From the NCBI GenBank assembly GCA_963714125.1, contig OY970234.1:1-64000 (forward strand): a stretch of 64,000 nt of DNA, written 5' to 3'. The position numbers and the translations under genes are program-made. This document shows positions 17,710 through 27,800 of this stretch, piece after piece; position 1 is the stretch's first letter, and each line of letters opens with the position of its first letter. Source of the stretch: CAWCAW01 sp963714125. Lineage in GTDB: Bacteria > Actinomycetota > Acidimicrobiia > Acidimicrobiales > UBA8190. Below the pieces are notes generated by a model. The model was given only the letters and a program-made list of their open reading frames with translations, had not been told where the DNA came from and made no database searches.

Positions 17710-18981
17710 CTAGCGCTGCTCCATGGGGACGTAATTGCGCTCGTCGGCACCGATGTAGAGCTGACGGGGACGAGCGATCTTGGAGTCCTGGTCCAAAAGC
17801 TCCTGCCAGTGCGCCAGCCAGCCCGCGGTGCGGGGGATGGCGAACAGGACGGGGAACATCTCCAGGGGAAAGCCCATGGCCTGGTAGATGAGACCCGAAT
17901 AGAAGTCGACGTTGGGGTAGAGCCGTCGAGAGGTGAAGTACTCGTCCGACAGGGCGATTTCCTCGAGCTTCAAGGCGATGTCGAGAAGCGGGTTCTTGCC
18001 CGTGATGGCGAAGACCTCATCGGCGGTGCGCTTGATGATGGTGGCGCGGGGGTCGTAGCTCTTGTAGACGCGGTGCCCGAATCCCTGCAGGCGCCCGCCT
18101 CCTCCGGACTTGACCGATTCGATGAAGGCCGGAACGTTTTCGATGGAACCGATCTCGGTCAGCATCTTGATGACTTCTTCGTTGGCCCCACCGTGGCGAG
18201 GTCCGTACAGAGCCGCTGCTGCTGCGGCGGTGCACGAGTACGGATCGGCGTGCGACGAGCCCACCACGCGCATGGCTGTGGTCGAGCAGTTCTGCTCGTG
18301 ATCGGCGTGCAGCATGAACAACACGTCCAGGGCATGAGCGAGCGTGGGGTCGGCTTCGAAACGGGGCTCGGCGACCTTCCACATCATGGACAGGAAGTTG
18401 GAACAAAAGTCGAGCGAGTTGTCGGGGTAGACGAAGGGCATGCCTACCGAGAACCGGTGCGCGGCCGCGGCCAGCGTCGGCATCTTGGCGATGAGGCGAA
18501 TGATCTGACGCTGGCGGGCCTCGAGATCGAAGATCTCCTTGGCGTCGAGGTAAAAGGTCGACAAGGCGGCCACGGCGGAAACCAACATGCCCATGGGATG
18601 GGCGTCGTAGTGGAAGCCCTCCAAGAAGCGCTTGCGTACGTTCTCGTGGATATACGTATGCATGGTGATCTCGTGACGCCACTCGCCGAACTGGTCTTCG
18701 GTGGGGAGCTCCCCGTGCAGGAGGAGGTAGGCGACCTCGAGGTAGTTCGACTTCTCGGCCAGCTGCTCGATGGGGTAGCCGCGGTAGCGCAGGATCCCCT
18801 TGTCGCCGTCGACGAAGGTGATGGTGCTCTCGCACACGGCCGTGCTCATCATGCCGGGGTCGTAGAACCATATTCCGGGCAGCAATTTCTGCCACTCGCT
18901 GGCGGCCACACCACCGTGGTTGATGGGGATCTCGAGCTGGTTCCCCGTCCGGTTGTCGATGATCGTGATGCTCTCAGCCAC
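17710..18981 (-). CDS. gltA: Citrate synthase (type II)
   Basis: Condenses acetyl-CoA and oxaloacetate; 423 residues. The start is GTG 18981 (MAESITIIDNRTG) with AGAGAGGA ten bases upstream; a longer frame lacks a ribosome site. The catalytic His and Asp regions are present: HADHEQNCSTTAMRVVGSSH and GFGHRVYKSYDPRA. GDKGILRYRGYPIEQLA is the N-terminal signature. Citrate synthase is also the sink for acetyl-CoA in competition with the ethylmalonyl-CoA genes at 52-62 kb. Confidence 0.97.
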   Translation of the reverse strand: MAESITIIDNRTGNQLEIPINHGGVAASEWQKLLPGIWFYDPGMMSTAVCESTITFVDGDKGILRYRGYPIEQLAEKSNYLEVAYLLLHGELPTEDQFGEWRHEITMHTYIHENVRKRFLEGFHYDAHPMGMLVSAVAALSTFYLDAKEIFDLEARQRQIIRLIAKMPTLAAAAHRFSVGMPFVYPDNSLDFCSNFLSMMWKVAEPRFEADPTLAHALDVLFMLHADHEQNCSTTAMRVVGSSHADPYSCTAAAAAALYGPRHGGANEEVIKMLTEIGSIENVPAFIESVKSGGGGRLQGFGHRVYKSYDPRATIIKRTADEVFAITGKNPLLDIALKLEEIALSDEYFTSRRLYPNVDFYSGLIYQAMGFPLEMFPVLFAIPRTAGWLAHWQELLDQDSKIARPRQLYIGADERNYVPMEQR

Positions 18982-19044
18982 GGTGTCCGAATCCTCTCTG
19001 TGCCCCTTGCCTCCTTCGATCCTATGGCCTCCCCGCTCCATTGA

Positions 19045-20148
19045 TCATGCCGGGGACTTGGTCTTCGGTTTCGTCGTCGTGGTGGTCGTCGGCGGGGCCG
19101 TCGTGGTGGGCGGAGGGGGGTTCGTCGAGATATCCACGGGGAACGAGGTCGTGGCTCTGGAGCCGGCCGTGGGTGGACCCACCAACGACGCCGTCACCAC
19201 CACCACGTAGGAGCTACCCGCCTTGACGTGAAACGCCGGCAGCGACAACGACACCGCCGCTCCCGCCGTGAGGTTGGCCGTGGCCGACGACGGCGCCGCC
19301 GCCGTCCCCAAAACGGCGGTGACCACCACGCCGTCCTCGGCCACGTTGCCGTTGTCGGCCACCACGACATGCAAGCTCAGGGTCTTGGTGGGAACCACCA
19401 CGCCGGTTCCGGTGCCTCCGACAACGGTCGGGGGAGCGGTGGTCGTAGCGACGATCGACACGGCCCGCACCGCTGCGAGCGATGGTGACGCCACCAATGC
19501 GGTCACGAAATCGTCGATGGCGCCCGGGCTCCAGCGCTCGGTGTCGTTGATCCATCGCGACGCCGGTAGGCGGGCTGAGCCCGGCCCATGGCGCAACGCG
19601 TGGCGACAACGGACCCACGACGCATCGGCCGCCGTGAGCTCGCCGCCGCCCACCGTCATGGCCGCGGTGGCCGATGCCTCATCGCCTCCGCTGAGTCCCT
19701 GCCGACCGCCGAGAAGGGACTCCAGCGCGCTGCGCAACGACGCCGCCGCTCGGGCCCGTCCGCCCAAGGCGGCCGCGCACTGCTTGGCGGCCGAACCGGT
19801 CGGGGCCGGCGGGCTCAGGGCGTCGAACTGGTGCTCCACAGCCGAGGTGTCGCCGGCCAGCGCGTCAAGTTGCATGAAGAAGGTCCGCCGGGGGAGGACG
19901 GGGCCCCGGGTGAGCAAGGCCGTCAATGCCGCCGCGCCGGCGTTCGACTGTTCGGTCAAGGGCGCGGCCAAGGTGGCGAAGCTCCGGTCCACGGTGCGTC
20001 GATACGGCCCCGATGTCGGACCGATCTGTGACACCGCCGTAACGGCGATGACCACGACCACAGCCACTGCGACAGCGATAACGACGGTGGTGGCCACGTT
20101 TGTGATGGCAACCCGCCGCCGTCGGCGTCGGCGCCATCCCCCTGCCAT
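19045..20148 (-). CDS. Secreted or membrane-anchored protein of unknown function
   Basis: 367 residues, not recognised as a named family. An Arg-rich N-terminus (WRRRRRRR) precedes one hydrophobic helix at about residues 14-40, so the bulk lies outside the cell. The middle is Ala-rich and helical. Residues about 265-340 have alternating beta pattern (LSLHVVVADNGNVAEDGVVV) resembling a CARDB-like Ig fold, and the end is a Pro/Thr-rich tail. TAGGGT at 20156-20161 ends seven bases before ATG 20148, suggesting a leaderless start. Confidence 0.75.
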   Translation of the reverse strand: MAGGWRRRRRRRVAITNVATTVVIAVAVAVVVVIAVTAVSQIGPTSGPYRRTVDRSFATLAAPLTEQSNAGAAALTALLTRGPVLPRRTFFMQLDALAGDTSAVEHQFDALSPPAPTGSAAKQCAAALGGRARAAASLRSALESLLGGRQGLSGGDEASATAAMTVGGGELTAADASWVRCRHALRHGPGSARLPASRWINDTERWSPGAIDDFVTALVASPSLAAVRAVSIVATTTAPPTVVGGTGTGVVVPTKTLSLHVVVADNGNVAEDGVVVTAVLGTAAAPSSATANLTAGAAVSLSLPAFHVKAGSSYVVVVTASLVGPPTAGSRATTSFPVDISTNPPPPTTTAPPTTTTTTKPKTKSPA

Positions 20149-20228
20149 TGGAGGGACCCTACTGGTGGTGTCGCCGACCCCGGAAGCTCAGCGGGGACGC
20201 CGAGAGACTCGCCGCCCCGACCTCGTTG

Positions 20229-21473
20229 CTACGCGGCGCCCCCGCGTGAGGCGTCGACGGCTGTTTTTTCCGACGCCGCCTCCGGACGCTCGCCGATCAG
20301 GGCGGCGGTCGAGTCCAGCGCCGGGCTGGCCGTGCGACGCCACTGCACCGTCGGCTTGATGGCACCGAGATCGACCCGATCCCGGTGGCGGTCCACCACC
20401 GCCAGCAGGGCCCGGATGGTTGCCGGCTCCAGCAGGTGAGGAACGAGGCCGAGGTCGAGCAGCTTGGTGTGGGCGGCCCGGTAGTAGTGCTCCTCTTTTT
20501 CCACGCGCGGGTCTTGGACGTGGTCGATCTGCACTTTGCCCGGGAACGCCTCGGCCACCATGTTGGCCAGGTCCAGGACCGAAAAGGACTCCGTGAACTG
20601 GTTGAAGACCCGGAACTCGCCCTCGGCGGCCGGGTTCAGCAGCGCCAGCTCGACGCACGCCAGGGTGTCTCGGATATCCAGGATCCCGCGGGTCTGGCCG
20701 CCCTTGCCGTAGACGGTGAGGGGGTGGCCCACCACAGCTTGCACGCAGAACCGGTTCAGAACCGTGCCGAACACGCTGTCGTAGTCGAAGCGGGTGGCCA
20801 GATCCGGGTGCAGGTCGGTCTCGTCTGTCTGCTGTCCGTACACCACGCCCTGGTTGAGGTCGGTGGCGCGCAGTCCCCAGATCCGGCAGGCGAACTGCAT
20901 GTTGTGGCTGTCATGCACTTTGGACAGGTGGTAGAAGGAACCGGGCTGCTTGGGGTAGGGCAGGACGTCGGTGCGGCCCCGGTGGGTGATCTCGATGAAC
21001 CCTTCTTCGATGTCGATGTTGGGTGTGCCGTATTCGCCCATGGTGCCGAGCTTCACCAGGTGGATCGATGGGTCCCGTTCGGCGATCGTGTACAACAGGT
21101 TCATGGTGCCGACCACGTTGTTGACTTGGGTGTAGACGGCGTGGTTCCGGTCGATCATCGAGTACGGAGCCGATCGCTGCTCGGCGAAGTGGACCACGGC
21201 CTCCGGCTCGAATCGCTCGAAGGTCTGGTCGACGAATTCAGCGTCGGTGAGGTCTCCGACGAAGCAATCCACCTTCAGCCCCGATACTTCCTCCCACGTA
21301 CGCACGCGGTGCTGGAGCTGGCGTACGGGGACAAGGCTGTCAGTCCCCATTTCGAAGTCGTACTGGCGGCGGACGAAGTTGTCCACCACCGCCACCTCAT
21401 GGCCACGGCGCGACAGGTGCAGCGCTGTGGGCCAGCCCAGGTAACCATCTCCGCCCAAAACAAGGATCCTCAA
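20229..21473 (-). CDS. sqdB: UDP-sulfoquinovose synthase-like NAD-dependent epimerase (SQD1/SqdB type)
   Basis: Extended SDR enzyme; plant and bacterial homologues make UDP-sulfoquinovose from UDP-glucose and sulfite. Residues visible: NAD loop GGDGYLG, then VDNFVRRQYDFEMGTDSL, VVHFAEQRSAPYSMIDR, the LGTMGEYGTPNIDIEEG block, YPKQPGSFYHLSKVHDSHNM with the Tyr-x-x-x-Lys pair, and GIRATDLNQGVVYG-like sequence. These match SQD1 closely over the whole length. I choose the TTG at 21473 (eight bases after GGAGG) giving MRILVLGGDGYLG, 414 residues; a TTG at 21503 is the alternative. No sulfoquinovosyltransferase is adjacent. Confidence 0.85.
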   Translation of the reverse strand: MRILVLGGDGYLGWPTALHLSRRGHEVAVVDNFVRRQYDFEMGTDSLVPVRQLQHRVRTWEEVSGLKVDCFVGDLTDAEFVDQTFERFEPEAVVHFAEQRSAPYSMIDRNHAVYTQVNNVVGTMNLLYTIAERDPSIHLVKLGTMGEYGTPNIDIEEGFIEITHRGRTDVLPYPKQPGSFYHLSKVHDSHNMQFACRIWGLRATDLNQGVVYGQQTDETDLHPDLATRFDYDSVFGTVLNRFCVQAVVGHPLTVYGKGGQTRGILDIRDTLACVELALLNPAAEGEFRVFNQFTESFSVLDLANMVAEAFPGKVQIDHVQDPRVEKEEHYYRAAHTKLLDLGLVPHLLEPATIRALLAVVDRHRDRVDLGAIKPTVQWRRTASPALDSTAALIGERPEAASEKTAVDASRGGAA

Positions 21474-21776
21474 CTTGGACACCTCCAGTCGTCGCGTGAC
21501 CAAGCCCCCTGGCCGGTATCGCGCTCAAAAGCCCGTTATCCCCTGACTGCTCAGTATCTCCCATCAACCTGGGAAAATGCTGGGGACGGTCGTGACGGGG
21601 GCTGAGAACATTTCGGAAGTCGCCACCACGGAGCGTGGCGAATACTGCTGTAGAGAATAGAAAGGGCCCTGGTGCCGAGCCAATTCGTTCAAATTGGAGA
21701 AATCCATTCCGGTCGTCTGCTGGCCGGTCATTTCCTGGCGGCCGCCAACCCTGCCGTTGCCCACGGACCGATCACC
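21474..21776. other. sqdB-uppP divergent intergenic region with two small inverted repeats
   Basis: About 300 bases without a convincing gene and less GC-rich than its surroundings. It holds CCAATTCGTTCAAATTGG at 21680-21697 (six-base arms) and TCGCCAC/GTGGCGA arms at 21620-21641 (seven-base arms, eight-base loop). Either could be an operator for the divergent genes. A longer uppP frame from 21672 is possible but lacks family sequence. Confidence 0.45.
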
Positions 21777-22658
21777 ATGGTGCAGGCCGCCATCTTGGGG
21801 CTGCTGCAAGGCGTAACGGAGCTCTTCCCGGTGTCGTCCCTCGGCCACACGGTGCTCTTTCCCACCTTGTTCGGTTGGCACTCATTGGTGAACGCCCAGT
21901 CGAAGCCGGAATCGTTCTGGCTGGCCTTTGTCGTCATGCTGCACGTGGGGAGCGCCATCGGCATCCTCGTCTACTTCTGGCGGGACTGGGTCCAGATCAT
22001 CTCGGCGTGGTTCCGGACCATCGTCCGGCGTCGCATCGAGACCCCGACCGAACGCCTGGCCTGGCTCATCGTGATCGCCACCATTCCCGCTGCCGTGCTG
22101 GGGCTGGCGCTCGAGCATCCGCTGCGGGTGGTGCTGGCCAAACCGGGCGCCGCGGCCGGCTTCCTCATGGTCAACGGGGTCATCTTGTTGGGGGCGGAAC
22201 GATTGCGCCGCCGCACCGAGGTGCGTTCATTGGCCACGCGCCACGGAGCCAAAGCCGGTAACGATGGCCGACGGCTCGACACCCTCGATTACAAAGAAGC
22301 CGGGCTGATCGGGGTAGCCCAGTCCGCCGCCCTCATCGCCGGCATCAGCCGCGACGGGATGTGCATGACAGCGGGCCTGGCGCGCGGGCTCGACCACGAG
22401 GACTCGGCTCGATTCGCGTTTTTGCTCGCCACCCCGGTCATCCTGGCCGCCGGGGTACTGAAGGTGAACGACATCACCGGTCCGCTCGGAAACGGCGTGA
22501 GGGGCGAAGCCCTGCTGGCGGCGGGCTGCGCAGCGGTGGCGGCCTTTTTCTCGGTGGCCTTTCTGGTGAAGTACTTCAAGACACGCACGCTGACGCCGTT
22601 CGGCATCTACTGCATCTTGTTCGGGGCCGCCATGGCCATCTACGTGGGCGTGCGCTGA
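21777..22658 (+). CDS. uppP: Undecaprenyl-diphosphate phosphatase, divergent member
   Basis: Recycles the lipid carrier undecaprenyl-PP for cell-wall synthesis; 293 residues with about eight helices. Start MVQAAILGLLQGVTELFPVS at ATG 21777, aligned to the BacA N-terminus. The first catalytic motif is present (QGVTELFPVSSLGH with the Glu). The second reads AGISRDGMCMTAGLARGL rather than the common PGVSRSG.T..GGL, keeping Ser-Arg but changing the flanks. The 3' end overlaps the convergent flippase gene by 19 bases. Envelope context on both sides. Confidence 0.88.
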   Translation: MVQAAILGLLQGVTELFPVSSLGHTVLFPTLFGWHSLVNAQSKPESFWLAFVVMLHVGSAIGILVYFWRDWVQIISAWFRTIVRRRIETPTERLAWLIVIATIPAAVLGLALEHPLRVVLAKPGAAAGFLMVNGVILLGAERLRRRTEVRSLATRHGAKAGNDGRRLDTLDYKEAGLIGVAQSAALIAGISRDGMCMTAGLARGLDHEDSARFAFLLATPVILAAGVLKVNDITGPLGNGVRGEALLAAGCAAVAAFFSVAFLVKYFKTRTLTPFGIYCILFGAAMAIYVGVR

Positions 22659-24754
22659 AGCCCTTTCGGCTCGGAGGTCGCCGAGGTCGGGTCCTTGTGC
22701 ACTTCGTCGTAGTACCGCAGGATCCGCAACCGATAGAAGATGGCCAGGGTGTCTTGCAGCATGAGCCGCACGCTGTTGAGATGAATGGTGCTCGAAAAGC
22801 GTTCTTGGATGTGCACGGGCGCCTCGAAAAAGCGCCGGTAGCCCAGGCGGCGGGCCACCACCAGCATCTCCAGATCAAAGGCAAAGCGCTTTTCTAAGGT
22901 GCGGGGGAGCACGGCCACCAGCACCTCGCGCCGGATGAGCTTGAGCCCGGTCTGGGTGTCGCGCACGTTCAGATGGAACAGCACCCGCACCAGTTGTTGG
23001 TATCCCCACGAGTACATCCGGCGCGCCGGGGGATAGTGGACCTCTGAGAGCGGGTGGCGCTTGGAGCCGAGCACGACGTCGGGCTCATAGGCCCGCACCA
23101 GGTCGACCAGGCTCTTGACCTGCACGGCGGGAATGTCCCCATCGGCGTCGATGAACCCGAGGTAACGACCCCGTCCCCGCAAGAGCCCCACCCGCAGCGC
23201 CTCGCCCTTGCCTCGATTGGTCCCGAGGTTGATGCGCCGGAGCTGACGCGCCTCATCTTGCCCAAGATCGTCGAGGGCGCTGTCGGACCCGTCGGTGGAC
23301 CCGTCCGACACCACGATCACCTCGAAGCTGATGCCTTCTTGGGCGAGGGAGTGGACGAGATCCTTGACACTCGGGGCGAAGCGCGGCCCGGGGTTGTAGT
23401 ACGGCACGACCATGGTCAGGTCCAGGCTCGACTCGCGAGCAAGGGCGTTCTCGAGGCCGTCGCCATCGCCCACGGGGATGCTCGGGATCAAAGGTTGTGG
23501 GCGCCACACGGCGGTGGCCATGGCAATGACGAGCACCGTCACCGTCGAGGCCACCATCACGATGCCGATCTCGATGCCCGAGCTGTGCGCGGCGGTGACG
23601 ACGACAACGGCCACCGCGCCCACCCCTATCCACGAGCAGGCGGCGACGATGGAGGAACGGGCTTGGTGGTAGTAGACGAGCAGGCTCAGCACGCCCAAGG
23701 CGGCGCCGGCCACGGCCAGCACTCGAAGCACCGACGCCGCGGACCGGTACGCGGAGCCGAAGAGCACGTCCACGGCCAGGTGGGGCAAGGCCACCAACAC
23801 GATGGCCACGCCCACGCTCAGGGCGGCGGTGACGGCCAGCGCCTCCACCAGCAGCCGACGCTCGCCCGCTTCTCCCGGGCGCAAGGCGACAAAACGAGGG
23901 AACACCACCAGTGCCACGGCATTGGGAGCGAAGAAGGCAATGCGCGCCGCCGTGGACGCCGCCACGTAGTGGCCCGCCGCCGACGGCGACAGGAAGTGAC
24001 GGGCCAGGATGGAGTCCACCGCCGTAAAGGCAGACAGCCCCGACAGCGCCACCAATGACAGGGCCGCTTTGCGCAGGCGCGGCGACAAGGGACTCGCATC
24101 GGGATCGTCGTGGAGCTCGTGGCGCAGCGGCCACAGAACCACCAGGTAGGCGAAGGTCTGTCCAGCCACACTCGCCACCAGGGCTCCACCCACGCCCAGC
24201 CCGGCCTTGACGAGGATCAGGCCCACCACGAAGCGACCGACGGCCCCGAGCACCAAAGACGTCCCCACCAACCCGTAGCGCTGGCGGCCGAGGAGCACGC
24301 CGATGGGCACCGTGGCCGCCACCGTGGGGGCGATCATCACCCCGAGGAGCAGCACCGGGCCCGGTGAGGAAAGGTGGAGGAATCCTTCAAGGATGGGCGC
24401 CAACGACGCCGTCACCGCCAAGGTGGCCAGACCGGCTACGGCGGCGGCGATGGTGGGGCGGCGCAGCTGCAGGGGCCCGGCGGCGGCGTCCACCCGCCCC
24501 GCCACCGTCTGCGCCACCGCCAACTGGGCGGCTGCGGTGAGCACGGTGACGACGGTCAAGAAGCCGATGATCGAGCCCAGCTCGCCGTATCGGTCGGCCC
24601 CGAGCAGGCGGCTCATCACCACCGCGAAAAGGAAGTTGCCGCCGTTGGCCACGGCCGAGGCCACGATGAGGACGACGCCCCCACCACCGACGACCCCGGC
24701 GGGGAGGAATCGTCGCATGCCCTCCACCTGACCCGCAGCCTTCGGTCTCGTCAC
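22640..24754 (-). CDS. Wzx/MviN-like flippase fused to GT2 glycosyltransferase
   Basis: 704 residues. Residues about 18-430 are a polysaccharide-flippase-type membrane domain with some twelve helices (NGGNFLFAVVMSRLLGADRY near the start). Residues about 447-690 are a cytosolic GT2 domain of the polyprenyl-phosphate glycosyltransferase type: LTMVVPYYNPG, VIVVSDGSTDGSDSALDD, the metal-binding FIDADGD, and DTQTGLKLIRREVL. Both are normally separate proteins. A fused protein could charge a polyprenyl phosphate and move it or a linked oligosaccharide. The start is GTG 24754; ATG 24718 after GGAGG is an alternative. Neighbours UppP and the sulfoquinovose epimerase fit a lipid-linked glycan role. 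Confidence 0.85.
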   Translation of the reverse strand: MTRPKAAGQVEGMRRFLPAGVVGGGGVVLIVASAVANGGNFLFAVVMSRLLGADRYGELGSIIGFLTVVTVLTAAAQLAVAQTVAGRVDAAAGPLQLRRPTIAAAVAGLATLAVTASLAPILEGFLHLSSPGPVLLLGVMIAPTVAATVPIGVLLGRQRYGLVGTSLVLGAVGRFVVGLILVKAGLGVGGALVASVAGQTFAYLVVLWPLRHELHDDPDASPLSPRLRKAALSLVALSGLSAFTAVDSILARHFLSPSAAGHYVAASTAARIAFFAPNAVALVVFPRFVALRPGEAGERRLLVEALAVTAALSVGVAIVLVALPHLAVDVLFGSAYRSAASVLRVLAVAGAALGVLSLLVYYHQARSSIVAACSWIGVGAVAVVVVTAAHSSGIEIGIVMVASTVTVLVIAMATAVWRPQPLIPSIPVGDGDGLENALARESSLDLTMVVPYYNPGPRFAPSVKDLVHSLAQEGISFEVIVVSDGSTDGSDSALDDLGQDEARQLRRINLGTNRGKGEALRVGLLRGRGRYLGFIDADGDIPAVQVKSLVDLVRAYEPDVVLGSKRHPLSEVHYPPARRMYSWGYQQLVRVLFHLNVRDTQTGLKLIRREVLVAVLPRTLEKRFAFDLEMLVVARRLGYRRFFEAPVHIQERFSSTIHLNSVRLMLQDTLAIFYRLRILRYYDEVHKDPTSATSEPKGLQRTPT

Positions 24755-24891
24755 GTCCCCTTCGCCGCTGGCCGCCCATAGGCCCGGCCGGAACGTTGCG
24801 GCGCCCCCTCAAAGCCTACGCGTACGCAGGGGGTTTTCGGAGGCCACCAGGGCTTGTTTCGTTGCTACAGCCGCGCCGTAGCATGCGCGGA

Positions 24892-27800
24892 GTGACGGTA
24901 CGGCAAAGCGAGGGCGAGGACTTCGCCCTGGCGGCGCTGGTGGATGCCGTGTCGGCTGCGAAGGCGGGCGACCCGCTGGCTCCGGTCACGGTGATCGCTC
25001 CGTCGGGTTACGCGGCCGCTCACGTGCGGCGCGCCCTGGCTAGCGCCCGCGTGGCCGGACACGGGGCGGGGTGCGCCAACCTGACCTGCACCACGGTCGG
25101 GGGGCTGATGCGCACGCTCGGCCTCGGCGTCCTCGCCTCCCGGGGACAACGCCTGGCTCCAGAGTGCGTAGACCTGGAGGCCATTCGTTCGACGGCGGCT
25201 GCACAACGGGGCTGGCCGAACCGCCTGTGCACGCATGCCGGCGCGCTGGGCGCCCTCCACGGGGCGTTCGCGGATCTGCGCCGGTGCCCTTCTCGGACGC
25301 TGGACGCGCTGGCACGTCAGCCCGGGCGTGTTGGTGAGCTGGTGGCCCTGTTTCGCGCCACCCGCGCCCATCTCCACGACCACGGCTTTGCCGATGAGCT
25401 CGACCTGATGGCGGCGGCGGGCGAAGCGGCTCGGGCTGGCACCGGGGCTGGGGCTGGGGCCTTGGGGCCCCTGGTGCGCTGGCAGCTCGGGCCCGTCGGC
25501 CCCTTGGCCGATTCCGTACTCGCCGACCTGGGCGCGGTGCCCTGCGACGTCGATGGTCGGGGCCGCGTGGCCGCCCACTTCTCGGACGTGTGGACGTGCA
25601 CCGATCCCGACGAGGAGGCCCGTCTCGCCGTCCGCACCGTGATCTCGACCGCGGAGGCGGGGGTGCCGTTGTGGCGACAGGCCATGTTCCACCCTGTCGG
25701 CACGCCGTATGCCCGGGTCCTGCATCAGCAGCTCGCCGCGGCGGGCGTGGCCGCCAATGGCCCGGGCGGGCGCCGGTTGGACCGGTCCATGACCGCCATC
25801 GTTCTGGCCGGACTGCTGGCCCTGGCCGGCGGTGACTGGCCCCGGGACCAGGTCATGGCGTGGCTGTCGTCGGGTCCGATCACCACGGGCCCCGGGGGTC
25901 GTCCGGTGCCGGCCAGTCGCTGGGACGCCGTGTCGGCCGAGGCCGGAGTGGTCAAAGGCGCCCCCCAGTGGCGAGCGCGTCTCGAAAACCTTGCGACTGC
26001 AGGTGGCTGGCGCGGCGATGAGGCCCGGGCCCTGGCCGACTTCGTCGACGGCCTTCTGGCGCGCGCCCGCGTGCCGGGAACTTCATGGGACTCCTTGGCG
26101 CGCTGGTCGGTAGATCTCCTCGACTACTACGTGACGCCGAACGGCGGTGGCTGGTGGCCGGCCGAGGAACTCGCCGCCGCCGAGCAGGTTCGGGGGGTCG
26201 TCCTCGGCTTGGCCGAACTGGACCAGGTGTCGGGCGGTGCGGATCTGGTGTCCTTTCGCCGGGCACTACAGAGCCAGCTCGAGGCGACTGAGCTCGATTC
26301 CAGCCAGCTGCCCGACGGCGGTGGCGGTGGCGGCGGTGCGAGCGGTGCGGGTGGTGGCGGCGGTGGATATGGCGACGGCGTGTTCGTGGCTCCTTTTGCT
26401 CTGGCGCGCGGCCTGCACTTCGACGCCGTGGTCCTTAGCGGCTTGGCTGATTCGTTTGTACCCGGGGCTATGGGCGAGGACGTCCTCGTTCCCGACGAAG
26501 CTCGCCGCCTCGATGGTTCGGGCGCGTTGCGGCGGCGCGCCCAGCGGCTCGAGGATGTCCATAACGACGTCAGAACCGCACTGGCGGCCGGTGCGCACAC
26601 GCGCACGGCGACGCTCCCGCGGGCCGAGCCTCGCACCGGCCGGGCACTGTTTGCGTCGCGCTGGCTCGGCGCGCTGGTGGACTCGGGTACGGCCCGGCGC
26701 GCCGTGGACTCCTTTACCTCGGGCTTGGGAACACCCGGTCCAGTCTTGTCGGCGCACGAGTTCCGGTTGCGAGAAATGACCCGGTGGGCCCAAGACGGCC
26801 ACGATCCCGTCGAAGCCCCCGCCGCCGGTGCCACGGTTCGTCTCGTCACCGGCATCCGGGCTGGGCGCTACCGGTCCGCACCTTCGTTCACGCGCTTTGA
26901 CGGGCTGGTGGGACCCGGGGTGATCAGCGCCCTCGATCCGCAGCGCCCGGTTTCGGCCACACGCTTCGAGACCTACGCCAAGTGCCCGCGTCGATATCTC
27001 TTTGATCGCGTGTTGGGCGTCAACAAGCGGCGGCTGCCCGAAGAGCTGTGGAGGATCGAGCCCATCGAGCGCGGCAGCCTGGTCCACAACATCCTCGAGC
27101 AGTTCGTCGTCGAGCGGGTGGCAGGCGACGAGCGTTCGCTTGAGCGGCTGCTCGACATCGCGGATGTCTGGTTCGCCCGCGCCGAAGCCGCCGGCGTGGT
27201 GGGCAAGGCGCTTTTGTGGCGTATCGAGCGCGCCGGCATGATCCGGGACCTCCGCCGTTTCTACGACGAAGAAGGCACCATGGAGCCACTCGCGGCCGAG
27301 TTGGGCTTCGGCGGCGACGATCCCGACGACGATCCTCCTGTGGGCGTGGTGCTCGACGATGGGCGCACCGTGCACTTTCGGGGCCGCGTCGACCGTGTCG
27401 ACCGAAGTACCTCGGGCCAAGTCGTCGTGTCGGATTACAAGACGGGTAAACAAGACAGCCTGGCGGACCTCACCAAGGACCCGGTGGCGGCGGGCACGCT
27501 CCTGCAGCTCCCCCTCTACGGCTTGGCTGCTCGGGCTCGCTTCGGAGGAAGCGGACCCGTCCACGCGCGCTACTGGCTGCTGTCAGGGGAACGCAGCGCC
27601 CCCGGATACACCCTGACGGTCAACGAGGATGTGGAGGATCGCTTCCGCCATGTGATCGGACTTATCGCGGCAGGGGTGGAATCAGGCGTCTTCCCGGCCG
27701 TGCCCGGCGCGGCGAGCTTTTGGGGAGGTTTCGACAACTGCTCGTGGTGCGATTTCGACGCGTTGTGTCCGACCGATCGTGACCGGCAGTGGGGACGCAA

